Below are positions 7,111 to 12,682 of a DNA stretch of 12,682 nucleotides, in pieces (the first letter of the stretch is position 1; every line of letters begins with the position of its first letter). Position numbers and translations under genes: made by a program. Origin of the DNA: Planctomycetota bacterium (GTDB lineage: Bacteria > Planctomycetota > Phycisphaerae > Phycisphaerales > SM1A02); NCBI GenBank assembly GCA_027295365.1, contig JAPULD010000162.1:1-12682 (forward strand), read 5' to 3'. The notes beneath the pieces are model-generated. The model saw nothing but the letters and a program-made list of their open reading frames with translations. It had not been told where the DNA came from and did no database searches.

Positions 7111-7998
7111 TCAGCCAAGCAAGCGATCGACCAACCCCATCGCCTGACTGACGTACCCTCGTCCGAAGAGGTTGACGTGATTCAGTACGTGGTATAGTTG
7201 GTACGCCATCAGGCGTGATTCTAGATTCTCCTGATCATCGTTGCGTGATGCATAGGTCTCGAGACATGACGCCGGGAATCCGCCAAACAGTTTCATCATG
7301 GCGATGTCCGCCCATCCATCGCCGATGGAGATCGCGGGATCGATGATGGCGATCCGCGCTGCTCCATCCTGGTCCAAGGTCGGCAGCGCATTGCCTGACC
7401 AGAGATCACCATGCAAGAGCGATGGCCTGGGTTTTCGGGGCAGCCATTGGTCAAGGCGATTCACGACAAGCTCGATACGACTGACTTCATGCTCATAGAG
7501 CAGGCCTGACTTCGTGGCAAGTTCAATTTGAAATCCCAGCCGATGCTGTGCCATGAACTCAACCCAGTCGTCGCACCACGTGTTCACCTGCTGGGTCGCG
7601 CCAATGTGGTTGTCTTGATCGAATCCATACCGGGTTCCGACATCGCGTCCATGCAGGGCAGCCAGATCCATGCCAAAGCTTCGCCATGCATCATCGGTGG
7701 CCGGGGATTCGAGAATGTAGGTCATGAGAAGCATGGCGACGTCCCCTAGCACGCCTGCATAGAGCGGCTCTGGCACAATGACGGTGTTCGTCGCGGCCAG
7801 CGCACGCAACCCTCGCATCTCTTCATCAAACACGAGCTGTTTGCTTGCCGTATTGAACTTGACGACCACCGAGCTCCCGTCGACAAGCATTATCCGTCGG
7901 ACCTGATGAATGCAGCCTCCAGTGAGATCCTGGGTAGCCTTGATCTCAGAATCGATCCCCGCTTCGACCAGGGCCTGTGGCAACACATCCCGATTCAT
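7111..7998 (-). CDS. Fructosamine-3-kinase family protein (ketosamine kinase)
   Basis: Probable ATP-dependent kinase phosphorylating ketosamines (fructosamine, ribulosamine or erythrulosamine adducts on proteins or amino acids) at O3, so that the adduct falls off: a cytosolic deglycation activity. The 295 residues match the usual family length. Visible motifs are the ATP-site lysine in VVVKFN (Lys47), GTRYGFDQDNHIGATQQVNTW (residues 121-141), the catalytic loop LLHGDLWSGN (Asp198) and the metal-binding IDPAISIGDGWADIAMMKLFGGFP segment (Asp220), all aminoglycoside-phosphotransferase-like. The ATG at 7998 overlaps the phosphatase stop by 4 nt (ATGA), with AGGGG just upstream, so the two are very likely translationally coupled. 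It is the last gene of the - strand run. From memory, bacterial relatives often prefer ribulosamines or erythrulosamines and are often beside LMW-PTP genes. All catalytic residues look intact; the true substrate is unknown. Confidence 0.9.
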   Translation of the reverse strand: MNRDVLPQALVEAGIDSEIKATQDLTGGCIHQVRRIMLVDGSSVVVKFNTASKQLVFDEEMRGLRALAATNTVIVPEPLYAGVLGDVAMLLMTYILESPATDDAWRSFGMDLAALHGRDVGTRYGFDQDNHIGATQQVNTWCDDWVEFMAQHRLGFQIELATKSGLLYEHEVSRIELVVNRLDQWLPRKPRPSLLHGDLWSGNALPTLDQDGAARIAIIDPAISIGDGWADIAMMKLFGGFPASCLETYASRNDDQENLESRLMAYQLYHVLNHVNLFGRGYVSQAMGLVDRLLG

Positions 7999-8474
7999 TT
8001 CCGCCCCTGCATCAATTCCACTAGAAGAGCTTCCGTCGCCGAGTCGATCAGATGGTAGATCTCCTCGAAGCCATCTTCACCACCATAGTAAGGATCAGGC
8101 ACTTCACGAACCTGGGTTTGTGGATCAAAGTCGAGTAGCAATCTGATCTTTGAATTCGAACCACCTTGTTGGATCAGGAGAGCGAGGTTGTCCTCATCCA
8201 TGCAGAGCAAGTGATCAAAATTGGTGAAGTCGTCATCCCGGATCTGCCTCGCGCGGCTGGGAAGGCGAATCCCCCTTTGCTTGGCGAGGTCAAGTACCCG
8301 ATGATCCGGTCGCTCACCCGCGTGCCATCCCCCGGTGCCGCACGAGTCCACCAGGAAACGATCTGCAATTCCCCTTTGGTTGATCTTGTGCAGGAAGACG
8401 CCCTCAGCCAGGGGGCTGCGGCAGATGTTCCCCATGCAGACGAAGAGCACTCGTGTTCGTGAAGTCGCCATCAT
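7995..8474 (-). CDS. Low-molecular-weight protein tyrosine phosphatase family
   Basis: Cytosolic phosphatase of the LMW-PTP fold. With the ATG at 8474 it has 159 residues. The active-site loop C-M-G-N-I-C-R-S (nucleophile Cys13, Arg19) lies in VLFVCMGNICRSPLAEG, and the general-acid Asp127 lies in VPDPYYGG followed by GFEEIYHLIDSATEALL. The DPYYG form, with two Tyr after the Asp, resembles eukaryotic-type LMW-PTPs. The frame is open to a TTG at 8510, with GAGG 5 nt before it. I prefer ATG 8474 (or the adjacent ATG 8471) because family members have only a few residues before the first strand. Two roles compete: dephosphorylating the tyrosine kinase encoded upstream (Wzb-like), or acting as a ribulosamine-5-phosphatase with the overlapping fructosamine kinase. 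Context favours neither decisively, though the missing Walker lysine in the kinase weakens the first. Confidence 0.9.
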   Translation of the reverse strand: MMATSRTRVLFVCMGNICRSPLAEGVFLHKINQRGIADRFLVDSCGTGGWHAGERPDHRVLDLAKQRGIRLPSRARQIRDDDFTNFDHLLCMDEDNLALLIQQGGSNSKIRLLLDFDPQTQVREVPDPYYGGEDGFEEIYHLIDSATEALLVELMQGRK

Positions 8475-8528
8475 GACGATTGATTGTGCATTGATGACTC
8501 CGGAAATCAAGTCGGCCTCGAAGCCATC

Positions 8529-9848
8529 CTACGAGCTGGTTGAACCGCTCTTCGTGCCCTCGTTCGCAGGAGACTCATTCTTCTTCGCCATCGCAGGTTG
8601 ACGGCGGGATAGCCAGAAAGCCACCAGGATCATGCCGATATAAAACAACAATGACACGACATAGAGATGCCGGACTCGATAGCTGGTTTCCAGGACCAGC
8701 CAGGCCAGTCCGGCCCCGAACACCGCGAAACCGATTCCCATTCCGTAGAGGGAGAGCACTGCTTTTTTCACGGATCCAAAATGCCTCAACAGCTTGTGGT
8801 GAAGGTGCTGATTGTCGGCACTGGACATCGAGACCCCTGAGAGCTTACGACGTACGATTGCAAACACGGTGTCGACGATCGGGATCGAAAAGACGATCAA
8901 CCCGCACACGACAAGATGCGTCTTGCCTTCGTCACCCAGCATGAGGATGACGACGATTGAGCAGTAGCCCAGCAAGAGGCTGCCGCAATCGCCAAGGAAG
9001 ATCGTGGCGGGATTGAAGTTGTAAGGCAGGAAGCCGAGCACCGCTCCCGCCACGGCCAGGCAGATGACGATTCTCGCCCCGGCCAGCGATTCGGCTTCGG
9101 GATTTGCAACGCTCTCAATAGCGCCAGTGGTCACCATGAGCAAGCTGATGACGAGGAGACCGATCGCGATGATCGCGGTCACTCCCGAGAGCAAACCGTC
9201 AAGACCGTCGATCAAGTTTGCCGAATTGCATCCCCCGAGCACGAAGATGGCGATGATTGCAATTCCCACCCAGTACACCAGATCAAAAGACACGACACCC
9301 ATCGGGGTGGACATCTGAAAGACGAGACCCGCCGCGTTCAGCGACTCGTCGAACATTTGAGCGATGGGCACGATGATGCCGGCGGCGACCTTCGTTCCGA
9401 CTTCCTCAACGGCCAACGCCGCCGCCGCGACGAGTTGACCGGCGATCTTGAGACGGGGATCCCAGCCCCAGAGGTCGTCGGCGAGTCCCGTGAAGGTGAC
9501 CGCAACCATGCCAATGATGATGGCCAGCGGAACACTGACAAAATTCGCTGGAACGTCGGGAGCCAGAACGTAACTGAGAGAGATCGCGACAATGAGACCG
9601 GCAAACACCGCCAGACCACCCATGTAGGCGACGGGTTTCTTGTGTTCCTTGCGGGCGATATCCGGTCGATCAATCGCGTCGATGCGAAAGGCCAGCGAAC
9701 GAACCAAGGGCGTCGCCAGAAGACTCACCACAAACGCCGCGGGCAGTAATGGCCAATACGCCGCCAACAGACTTGACATGGACTGGGCCGAGGCCAGCGA
9801 GGATTCCGCAGCCAGTCCATCGGTCTGCGCCAGCATCAGAACACTCAC
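8529..9848 (-). CDS. Undecaprenyl-phosphate sugar-1-phosphate transferase (WecA/TagO/MraY superfamily)
   Basis: Integral inner-membrane enzyme transferring a HexNAc-1-phosphate from UDP-sugar to undecaprenyl phosphate, the priming step for surface polysaccharide. The 439 residues have about ten or eleven hydrophobic helices starting near residue 25. Family motifs in order: HKKPVAYMGGLAVF (69-82), the Mg-binding Asp pair GLADD (Asp124-125), NSANLIDGLDGL (208-219), FNPATIFLGDCGS (278-290) and the C-terminal cytosolic DNQHLHHK (345-352). The H-x-H-H form suits the WecA/TagO branch rather than MraY. A polar tail rich in K, S and N ends the protein. The start is GTG 9848, overlapping the epimerase stop as GTGA, with GGAG 8 nt upstream; ATG 9779 (MSSLLAAYW) is a shorter alternative. 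It sits between the epimerase and phosphatase in a tight - strand run, fitting an exopolysaccharide locus. The exact sugar is not determinable. Confidence 0.92.
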   Translation of the reverse strand: MSVLMLAQTDGLAAESSLASAQSMSSLLAAYWPLLPAAFVVSLLATPLVRSLAFRIDAIDRPDIARKEHKKPVAYMGGLAVFAGLIVAISLSYVLAPDVPANFVSVPLAIIIGMVAVTFTGLADDLWGWDPRLKIAGQLVAAAALAVEEVGTKVAAGIIVPIAQMFDESLNAAGLVFQMSTPMGVVSFDLVYWVGIAIIAIFVLGGCNSANLIDGLDGLLSGVTAIIAIGLLVISLLMVTTGAIESVANPEAESLAGARIVICLAVAGAVLGFLPYNFNPATIFLGDCGSLLLGYCSIVVILMLGDEGKTHLVVCGLIVFSIPIVDTVFAIVRRKLSGVSMSSADNQHLHHKLLRHFGSVKKAVLSLYGMGIGFAVFGAGLAWLVLETSYRVRHLYVVSLLFYIGMILVAFWLSRRQPAMAKKNESPANEGTKSGSTSS

Positions 9849-10846
9849 CCACTGGTCTCCAGAGTTGCCGCGTGAGCTTTGAGATGCTCGGCAAGATCGC
9901 GAATGGTCTGAACAAGCTCAATACGTGGATCGAAACCCGTGGCTTCCTGAATCCGGGTCAAGTCGGGACGTCGATCACGAAGATCGTCGAAACCCTCACC
10001 AAATGCCTTCTCGTAGGAAATCAATTCAATGGCGGATTCGCTGTGAAGCGTATCCCGGACCAACGTGGCGAGTTCGAGGATGCTGATGGATGAATCGCGT
10101 CCCAAATTGAAGACCCGACCATGACATTGAACGTTGGAGGGCATATCAGGCAATGTCTTCACCACATCGCGCACATCGCAGAAGCAACGCGTCTGCCTTC
10201 CATCCCCATAGACGGGTTTGGTCTCGTTCTTCAGGGCGGCGGAGACGAAACGTGGCAAGACCATGCCGTATTCACCAACCTGACGGGGCCCGACGGTGTT
10301 GAAGAATCGGACCACCACGACCGGTAAATCGTGCTCGGCGTAATAGGCGAGGGCCAGGTGTTCGTCGATCGCCTTGGACATTGCATACGACCATCGATTG
10401 AAGATCGTCGGTCCATACACGACGTCGTCGTCCTCCATGAATGGTGTCTTGGTTGATTTGCCATAGACTTCCGACGTCGATGCCAGGAGCATCGGGGTCG
10501 AATGCTGTGAGGCGAACTCAAGTACCACGCTCGTTTCATGCACGTTCGTCTCGATGGTGTGTATGGGACGCTCAATGACGAGGCGAACCCCCACCGCCGC
10601 GGCGAGGTGGTAGATTTCCTGGTAGGACTGGGGATCCAGCGTCGGCAAGATCTCGGAAACCGATCCTTCGCGAAAAGTCAGGCGAGTGTCATCGAGTCCG
10701 CTGAGATTGGCAAGGCTTCCAGTCGAAAGATTATCGACCACTTCCACATGATCGCCTCGCTTCAGGAGACGCTCCACGAGATGGGAGCCGATAAAGCCTG
10801 CCCCCCCAGTGACAAGAGTCGTTCTGTGTTGGTCCGTAGAATTCAT
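9845..10846 (-). CDS. NAD-dependent nucleotide-sugar epimerase/dehydratase (extended SDR)
   Basis: Cytosolic extended short-chain dehydrogenase that modifies a nucleotide sugar, presumably for the adjacent polysaccharide pathway. The 333 residues start at the ATG at 10846. The NAD-binding glycine motif TGGAGFIGSH is at 13-22, and Asp38 in VVDNLSTG is typical of NAD preference. The catalytic set is ASTSEVYG (Thr124, Glu126) plus Y-A-M-S-K (Tyr154, Lys158). RFFNTVGPRQVGEYGMVLPRF and YGDGRQTRCFCDVRDVV form the substrate side, and DRRPDLTRIQEATGFDPR is near the end. The T-S-E and YGDGxQTR features recall UDP-glucuronate decarboxylases, but the segment after GPR differs from classical members, so 4-epimerase or other dehydratase activity remains possible. 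It lies 222 nt downstream of the tyrosine-kinase gene, and its stop overlaps the next start (GTGA). The fold is certain, the substrate is not. Confidence 0.88.
   Translation of the reverse strand: MNSTDQHRTTLVTGGAGFIGSHLVERLLKRGDHVEVVDNLSTGSLANLSGLDDTRLTFREGSVSEILPTLDPQSYQEIYHLAAAVGVRLVIERPIHTIETNVHETSVVLEFASQHSTPMLLASTSEVYGKSTKTPFMEDDDVVYGPTIFNRWSYAMSKAIDEHLALAYYAEHDLPVVVVRFFNTVGPRQVGEYGMVLPRFVSAALKNETKPVYGDGRQTRCFCDVRDVVKTLPDMPSNVQCHGRVFNLGRDSSISILELATLVRDTLHSESAIELISYEKAFGEGFDDLRDRRPDLTRIQEATGFDPRIELVQTIRDLAEHLKAHAATLETSG
9857..9860 (-). promoter_or_regulatory. Ribosome-binding site for the GTG start of the glycosyl-1-phosphate transferase
   Basis: On the - strand GGAG (plus 9860-9857) is 8 nt upstream of GTG 9848-9846. 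It lies within the last codons of the epimerase gene. It supports the GTGA stop/start overlap and hence translational coupling. Confidence 0.6.
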
Positions 10847-11068
10847 GAATCATCACGTCTTCTGAAAAATGGGTATGACTTCGACAGCATCGTCTGTGAC
10901 GTCGATGCAACAAGCAAGCACTATAAGAGAGGCGGAATCAAGTCGGGTGGCCTGAGACAAGGAAAATGCCTGTTCATCAAGAAACCGGCGCCTCAATCTC
11001 TGGAGCACCGGTTGATTACGCATCATTTGCTGCCTGACGCCACCCTTCTGCAGGGATTGAATGAACAT
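10847..11068. other. Spacer between kinase and epimerase genes, with an unassigned 71-codon frame
   Basis: Without the hairpin listed separately, this stretch shows no recognisable gene. A - strand frame of 71 codons (11068 to 10853) starts with ATG immediately after the kinase TGA and in the same frame, and ends 6 nt before the epimerase start. It has no motif I recognise and uses codons such as ATA, AGA and AGG that neighbours avoid, so chance is likely. On the - strand TATAGT (plus 10920-10925) resembles a -10 box, but I find no suitably spaced -35. Confidence 0.35.
10978..11013 (-). terminator. Possible intrinsic terminator after the kinase gene
   Basis: Read on the - strand, AACCGGTGCTCC, a 7-nt loop, then GAGGCGCCGGTT form a stem of about 12 positions with two G-U pairs and one mismatch (plus 11013-10983). 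The stem is followed by TTTCTTG, a short imperfect U-tract. It begins 56 nt after the kinase stop. It may end or attenuate the upstream transcript, so the epimerase operon may have its own promoter or be partly insulated. Confidence 0.45.
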
Positions 11069-12682
11069 TCAGTCAGTCTTGTTCAGACTATACTTCGCCA
11101 TGACAGCGTAATTCTTCTTGTAATAACCACCGGCAGAACTGAGCGGGCGATTGAGTACTATGCCGATTAGCTTGCTGGGACTACTGTTGAATTGGCCGAT
11201 CAATCGGGCGACCAAGCCTCGTTGCTCTCGATTGGCTCTGACCACCATCACGGTGGCATCCACATGATTGGCCACGGACAGAGCATCACCGGCGACGACC
11301 GCGGGCGGTGAATCGAACAGGATGAGGTCGTATCGATCACGAAGTTCGGCCAGGAGTTTCGACAACCGCGAGGTTACCAGTCGTTCAATCACACGCTCCG
11401 ATGGCGTCCCTGCGGCAATCACATCAATGCCGTCGGATTTCTGGACGACATCATTCAATTCAGCTTTTTCCGCCAGAAGATCTCCCAGCCCGAGATGATC
11501 GGGATCAAGTCCGAACGCCTTGGCCAGTCGGGGGCGGCGAAAATCAGCATCAATGACACATACTTTTTTTCCCATCGCAGACAGTACACAGGCAAAATTC
11601 GTGATCGAAGTCGTATTCCCGGCGTTGGGCAGGGCGCTGAAGAACACTAAGCTCTGATAGCCATTCTGTTCAACTGTCCGACACATGGCGGTACACGCCT
11701 GCCGATACGTCTCCGCCATGACGCTTGCCGGGTGATTCCGCACAACAAGTTCCGCGGTTTTTGTCCTGGTGGGATCATCCTCAAGATCGGGAATGCTGCC
11801 CAGGATGCTGACTCCCGGAATGATGCTCAGATCGCTGGCGCTCTTGATGCGTCGATCGGTCAATTCACGGAAGAATATCCATCCGAGGGTCGATCCCAAC
11901 ACAAGCAACACCCCCAGAGGCAGCATGTATTCAGGTTTCGGGAACGACAATTCTCGGGGTGGGATGGCCGCCTGAGCGACGCGCACTCGCTTGGCATCCG
12001 CGCGAAGGCGCATCAGCGTCAGTTCGCCGATCAACTTCACCTTGCTATGACGTTCTTCCTCAAGCTGTCGGCGCTCTGTCTCGAGGGCTTGATATTCGGT
12101 GTGGTCCGCCGTCAACTCCTGCAGTCGCTTGCTCATGTCTTCAGCATCTTCCTCGTATTGGTCGAGCAAGGTGCCCAGATTTTCGATGTCATCCGACGTC
12201 GTCTTTTGCAAAGCCAGCAGGTTCTGTTGAATGATCTCATCCAAAGCCATGTCACGTTCCTCCTCCGCGGACAGAACTTCCTGCTCGATCTTGACCACTT
12301 CGGGATGATCCGGGGTGTAGATACGATTCAATTCTCGCTGCTTCGTGCGTCTCTCATCGACCCGATAGTTCATGTTGATGATTCGGGGATCGAGTTCAGC
12401 GATCCGTTTGTCCTCGTGGGACGGCTCCATAGTGCCCTGCAGTTTCAACTGCAGTTGGGCGTAGATCGATTGCTGGATACTGTAAGCCTCGCGTGTCTTG
12501 TTGATGGTGGTCATGACGCCGGCAAGAGTCTGAGCCTCGGGGAAATCGCGAGGATTATCCGCAGTGATGCCATGCTCGATGATGAATTGCGAAATTCGTG
12601 ATGTGATGTCCCGCAGCTGCGATTCGATCTCCAGCTTCTGATTGCTGAAGACTCGATTGTTCTCGGATATCGAGGACTCATC
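11069..12682 (-). CDS. Wzc-like polysaccharide co-polymerase/BY-kinase, degenerate Walker A (5' end cut by window edge)
   Basis: Inner-membrane chain-length regulator fused to a tyrosine-kinase-type ATPase domain, controlling polysaccharide polymerisation and export. The frame is open to the right edge: 537 codons are visible and the N-terminal Wzz part is missing. Seen in order: a long coiled-coil periplasmic region (to about 245), a transmembrane helix (about 253-271, YMLPLGVLLVLGSTLGWIFF), a linker with SILGSIPDLEDD, and the kinase domain from about 318. Walker A' VCVIDADFRRPRL (374-386) and Walker B ILFDSPP (454-460) are intact. Walker A reads SALPNAGNTTS: Asn356 stands where the essential Lys of GK(S/T) belongs (AAT at 11617-11615). 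The C-terminal tail still has four Tyr in GGYYKKNYAVMAKY. It heads the - strand polysaccharide genes, 222 nt before the epimerase. It may bind nucleotide poorly or be a pseudokinase. Confidence 0.88.
   Translation of the reverse strand, partial: DESSISENNRVFSNQKLEIESQLRDITSRISQFIIEHGITADNPRDFPEAQTLAGVMTTINKTREAYSIQQSIYAQLQLKLQGTMEPSHEDKRIAELDPRIINMNYRVDERRTKQRELNRIYTPDHPEVVKIEQEVLSAEEERDMALDEIIQQNLLALQKTTSDDIENLGTLLDQYEEDAEDMSKRLQELTADHTEYQALETERRQLEEERHSKVKLIGELTLMRLRADAKRVRVAQAAIPPRELSFPKPEYMLPLGVLLVLGSTLGWIFFRELTDRRIKSASDLSIIPGVSILGSIPDLEDDPTRTKTAELVVRNHPASVMAETYRQACTAMCRTVEQNGYQSLVFFSALPNAGNTTSITNFACVLSAMGKKVCVIDADFRRPRLAKAFGLDPDHLGLGDLLAEKAELNDVVQKSDGIDVIAAGTPSERVIERLVTSRLSKLLAELRDRYDLILFDSPPAVVAGDALSVANHVDATVMVVRANREQRGLVARLIGQFNSSPSKLIGIVLNRPLSSAGGYYKKNYAVMAKYSLNKTD

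Noticed and set aside
11732..12601. 289-codon open frame on the + strand opposite the Wzc-like gene
   Set aside because: It is a mirror of the coiled-coil coding region, with no family features. The - strand reading gives a coherent Wzc-like protein.
1..12682. CRISPR arrays, tRNA or rRNA genes, insertion sequences, phage or toxin-antitoxin genes
   Set aside because: I saw no regularly spaced direct repeats, tRNA cloverleaf or CCA end, transposase motif or terminal inverted repeats. Apart from the 222-nt spacer at 10847-11068, the gaps between genes are under about 90 nt.

Overview
The window carries ten protein-coding genes and no RNA genes, CRISPR arrays, insertion sequences or phage genes that I can see. 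The protein repertoire (a DUF1015-serA-serC block, a THUMP-type RNA methyltransferase, an FHA coiled-coil protein), moderately high G+C and many starts without a clear Shine-Dalgarno site suggest a free-living Gram-negative bacterium. My best guess is Planctomycetota, perhaps Phycisphaerae. This is an inference from style and remembered homologues, not from a marker gene.

Left part, + strand (1-3715): a DUF1015 gene cut by the left edge, then serA (D-3-phosphoglycerate dehydrogenase) and serC (phosphoserine aminotransferase), closed by a textbook intrinsic terminator. This is an O-phosphoserine/serine biosynthesis operon. No phosphoserine phosphatase (serB) lies in the window. SerA shows two deviations: Gln replaces the usual catalytic Glu, and the loop after the second Rossmann strand looks NADP-type.

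Middle (3732-7104): a membrane methyltransferase of the isoprenylcysteine/phospholipid methyltransferase type on the - strand and a THUMP-domain RNA methyltransferase on the + strand are divergent. Their best-supported start codons share one CATG tetranucleotide, so each gene's ribosome-binding site lies inside the other gene. The RNA methyltransferase has NPEY where the family has NPPY. It is followed by a protein with an FHA domain, a long coiled coil and a helical C-terminus.

Right part, - strand (12682 to 7111 in transcription order): a Wzc-like polysaccharide co-polymerase/BY-kinase (cut by the right edge), a nucleotide-sugar epimerase/dehydratase, a WecA/MraY-type polyprenyl-phosphate sugar-1-phosphate transferase, a low-molecular-weight protein tyrosine phosphatase (LMW-PTP) and a fructosamine-3-kinase-family protein. 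The last four are tightly packed, with two stop/start overlaps of 4 nt (GTGA and ATGA). The first three look like the edge of an exopolysaccharide locus that probably continues past the right border. The last two may instead be a protein-deglycation pair. The kinase lacks the Walker A lysine (Asn instead) but keeps Walker A', Walker B and a tyrosine tail, so it may be a pseudokinase. That makes the role of the neighbouring phosphatase an open question.

I see no wholly new multi-gene system. The points most worth a second look are the substituted active-site residues (SerA, BY-kinase, RNA methyltransferase), the DUF1015 link to O-phosphoserine, the phosphatase-fructosamine kinase coupling and the shared CATG start.
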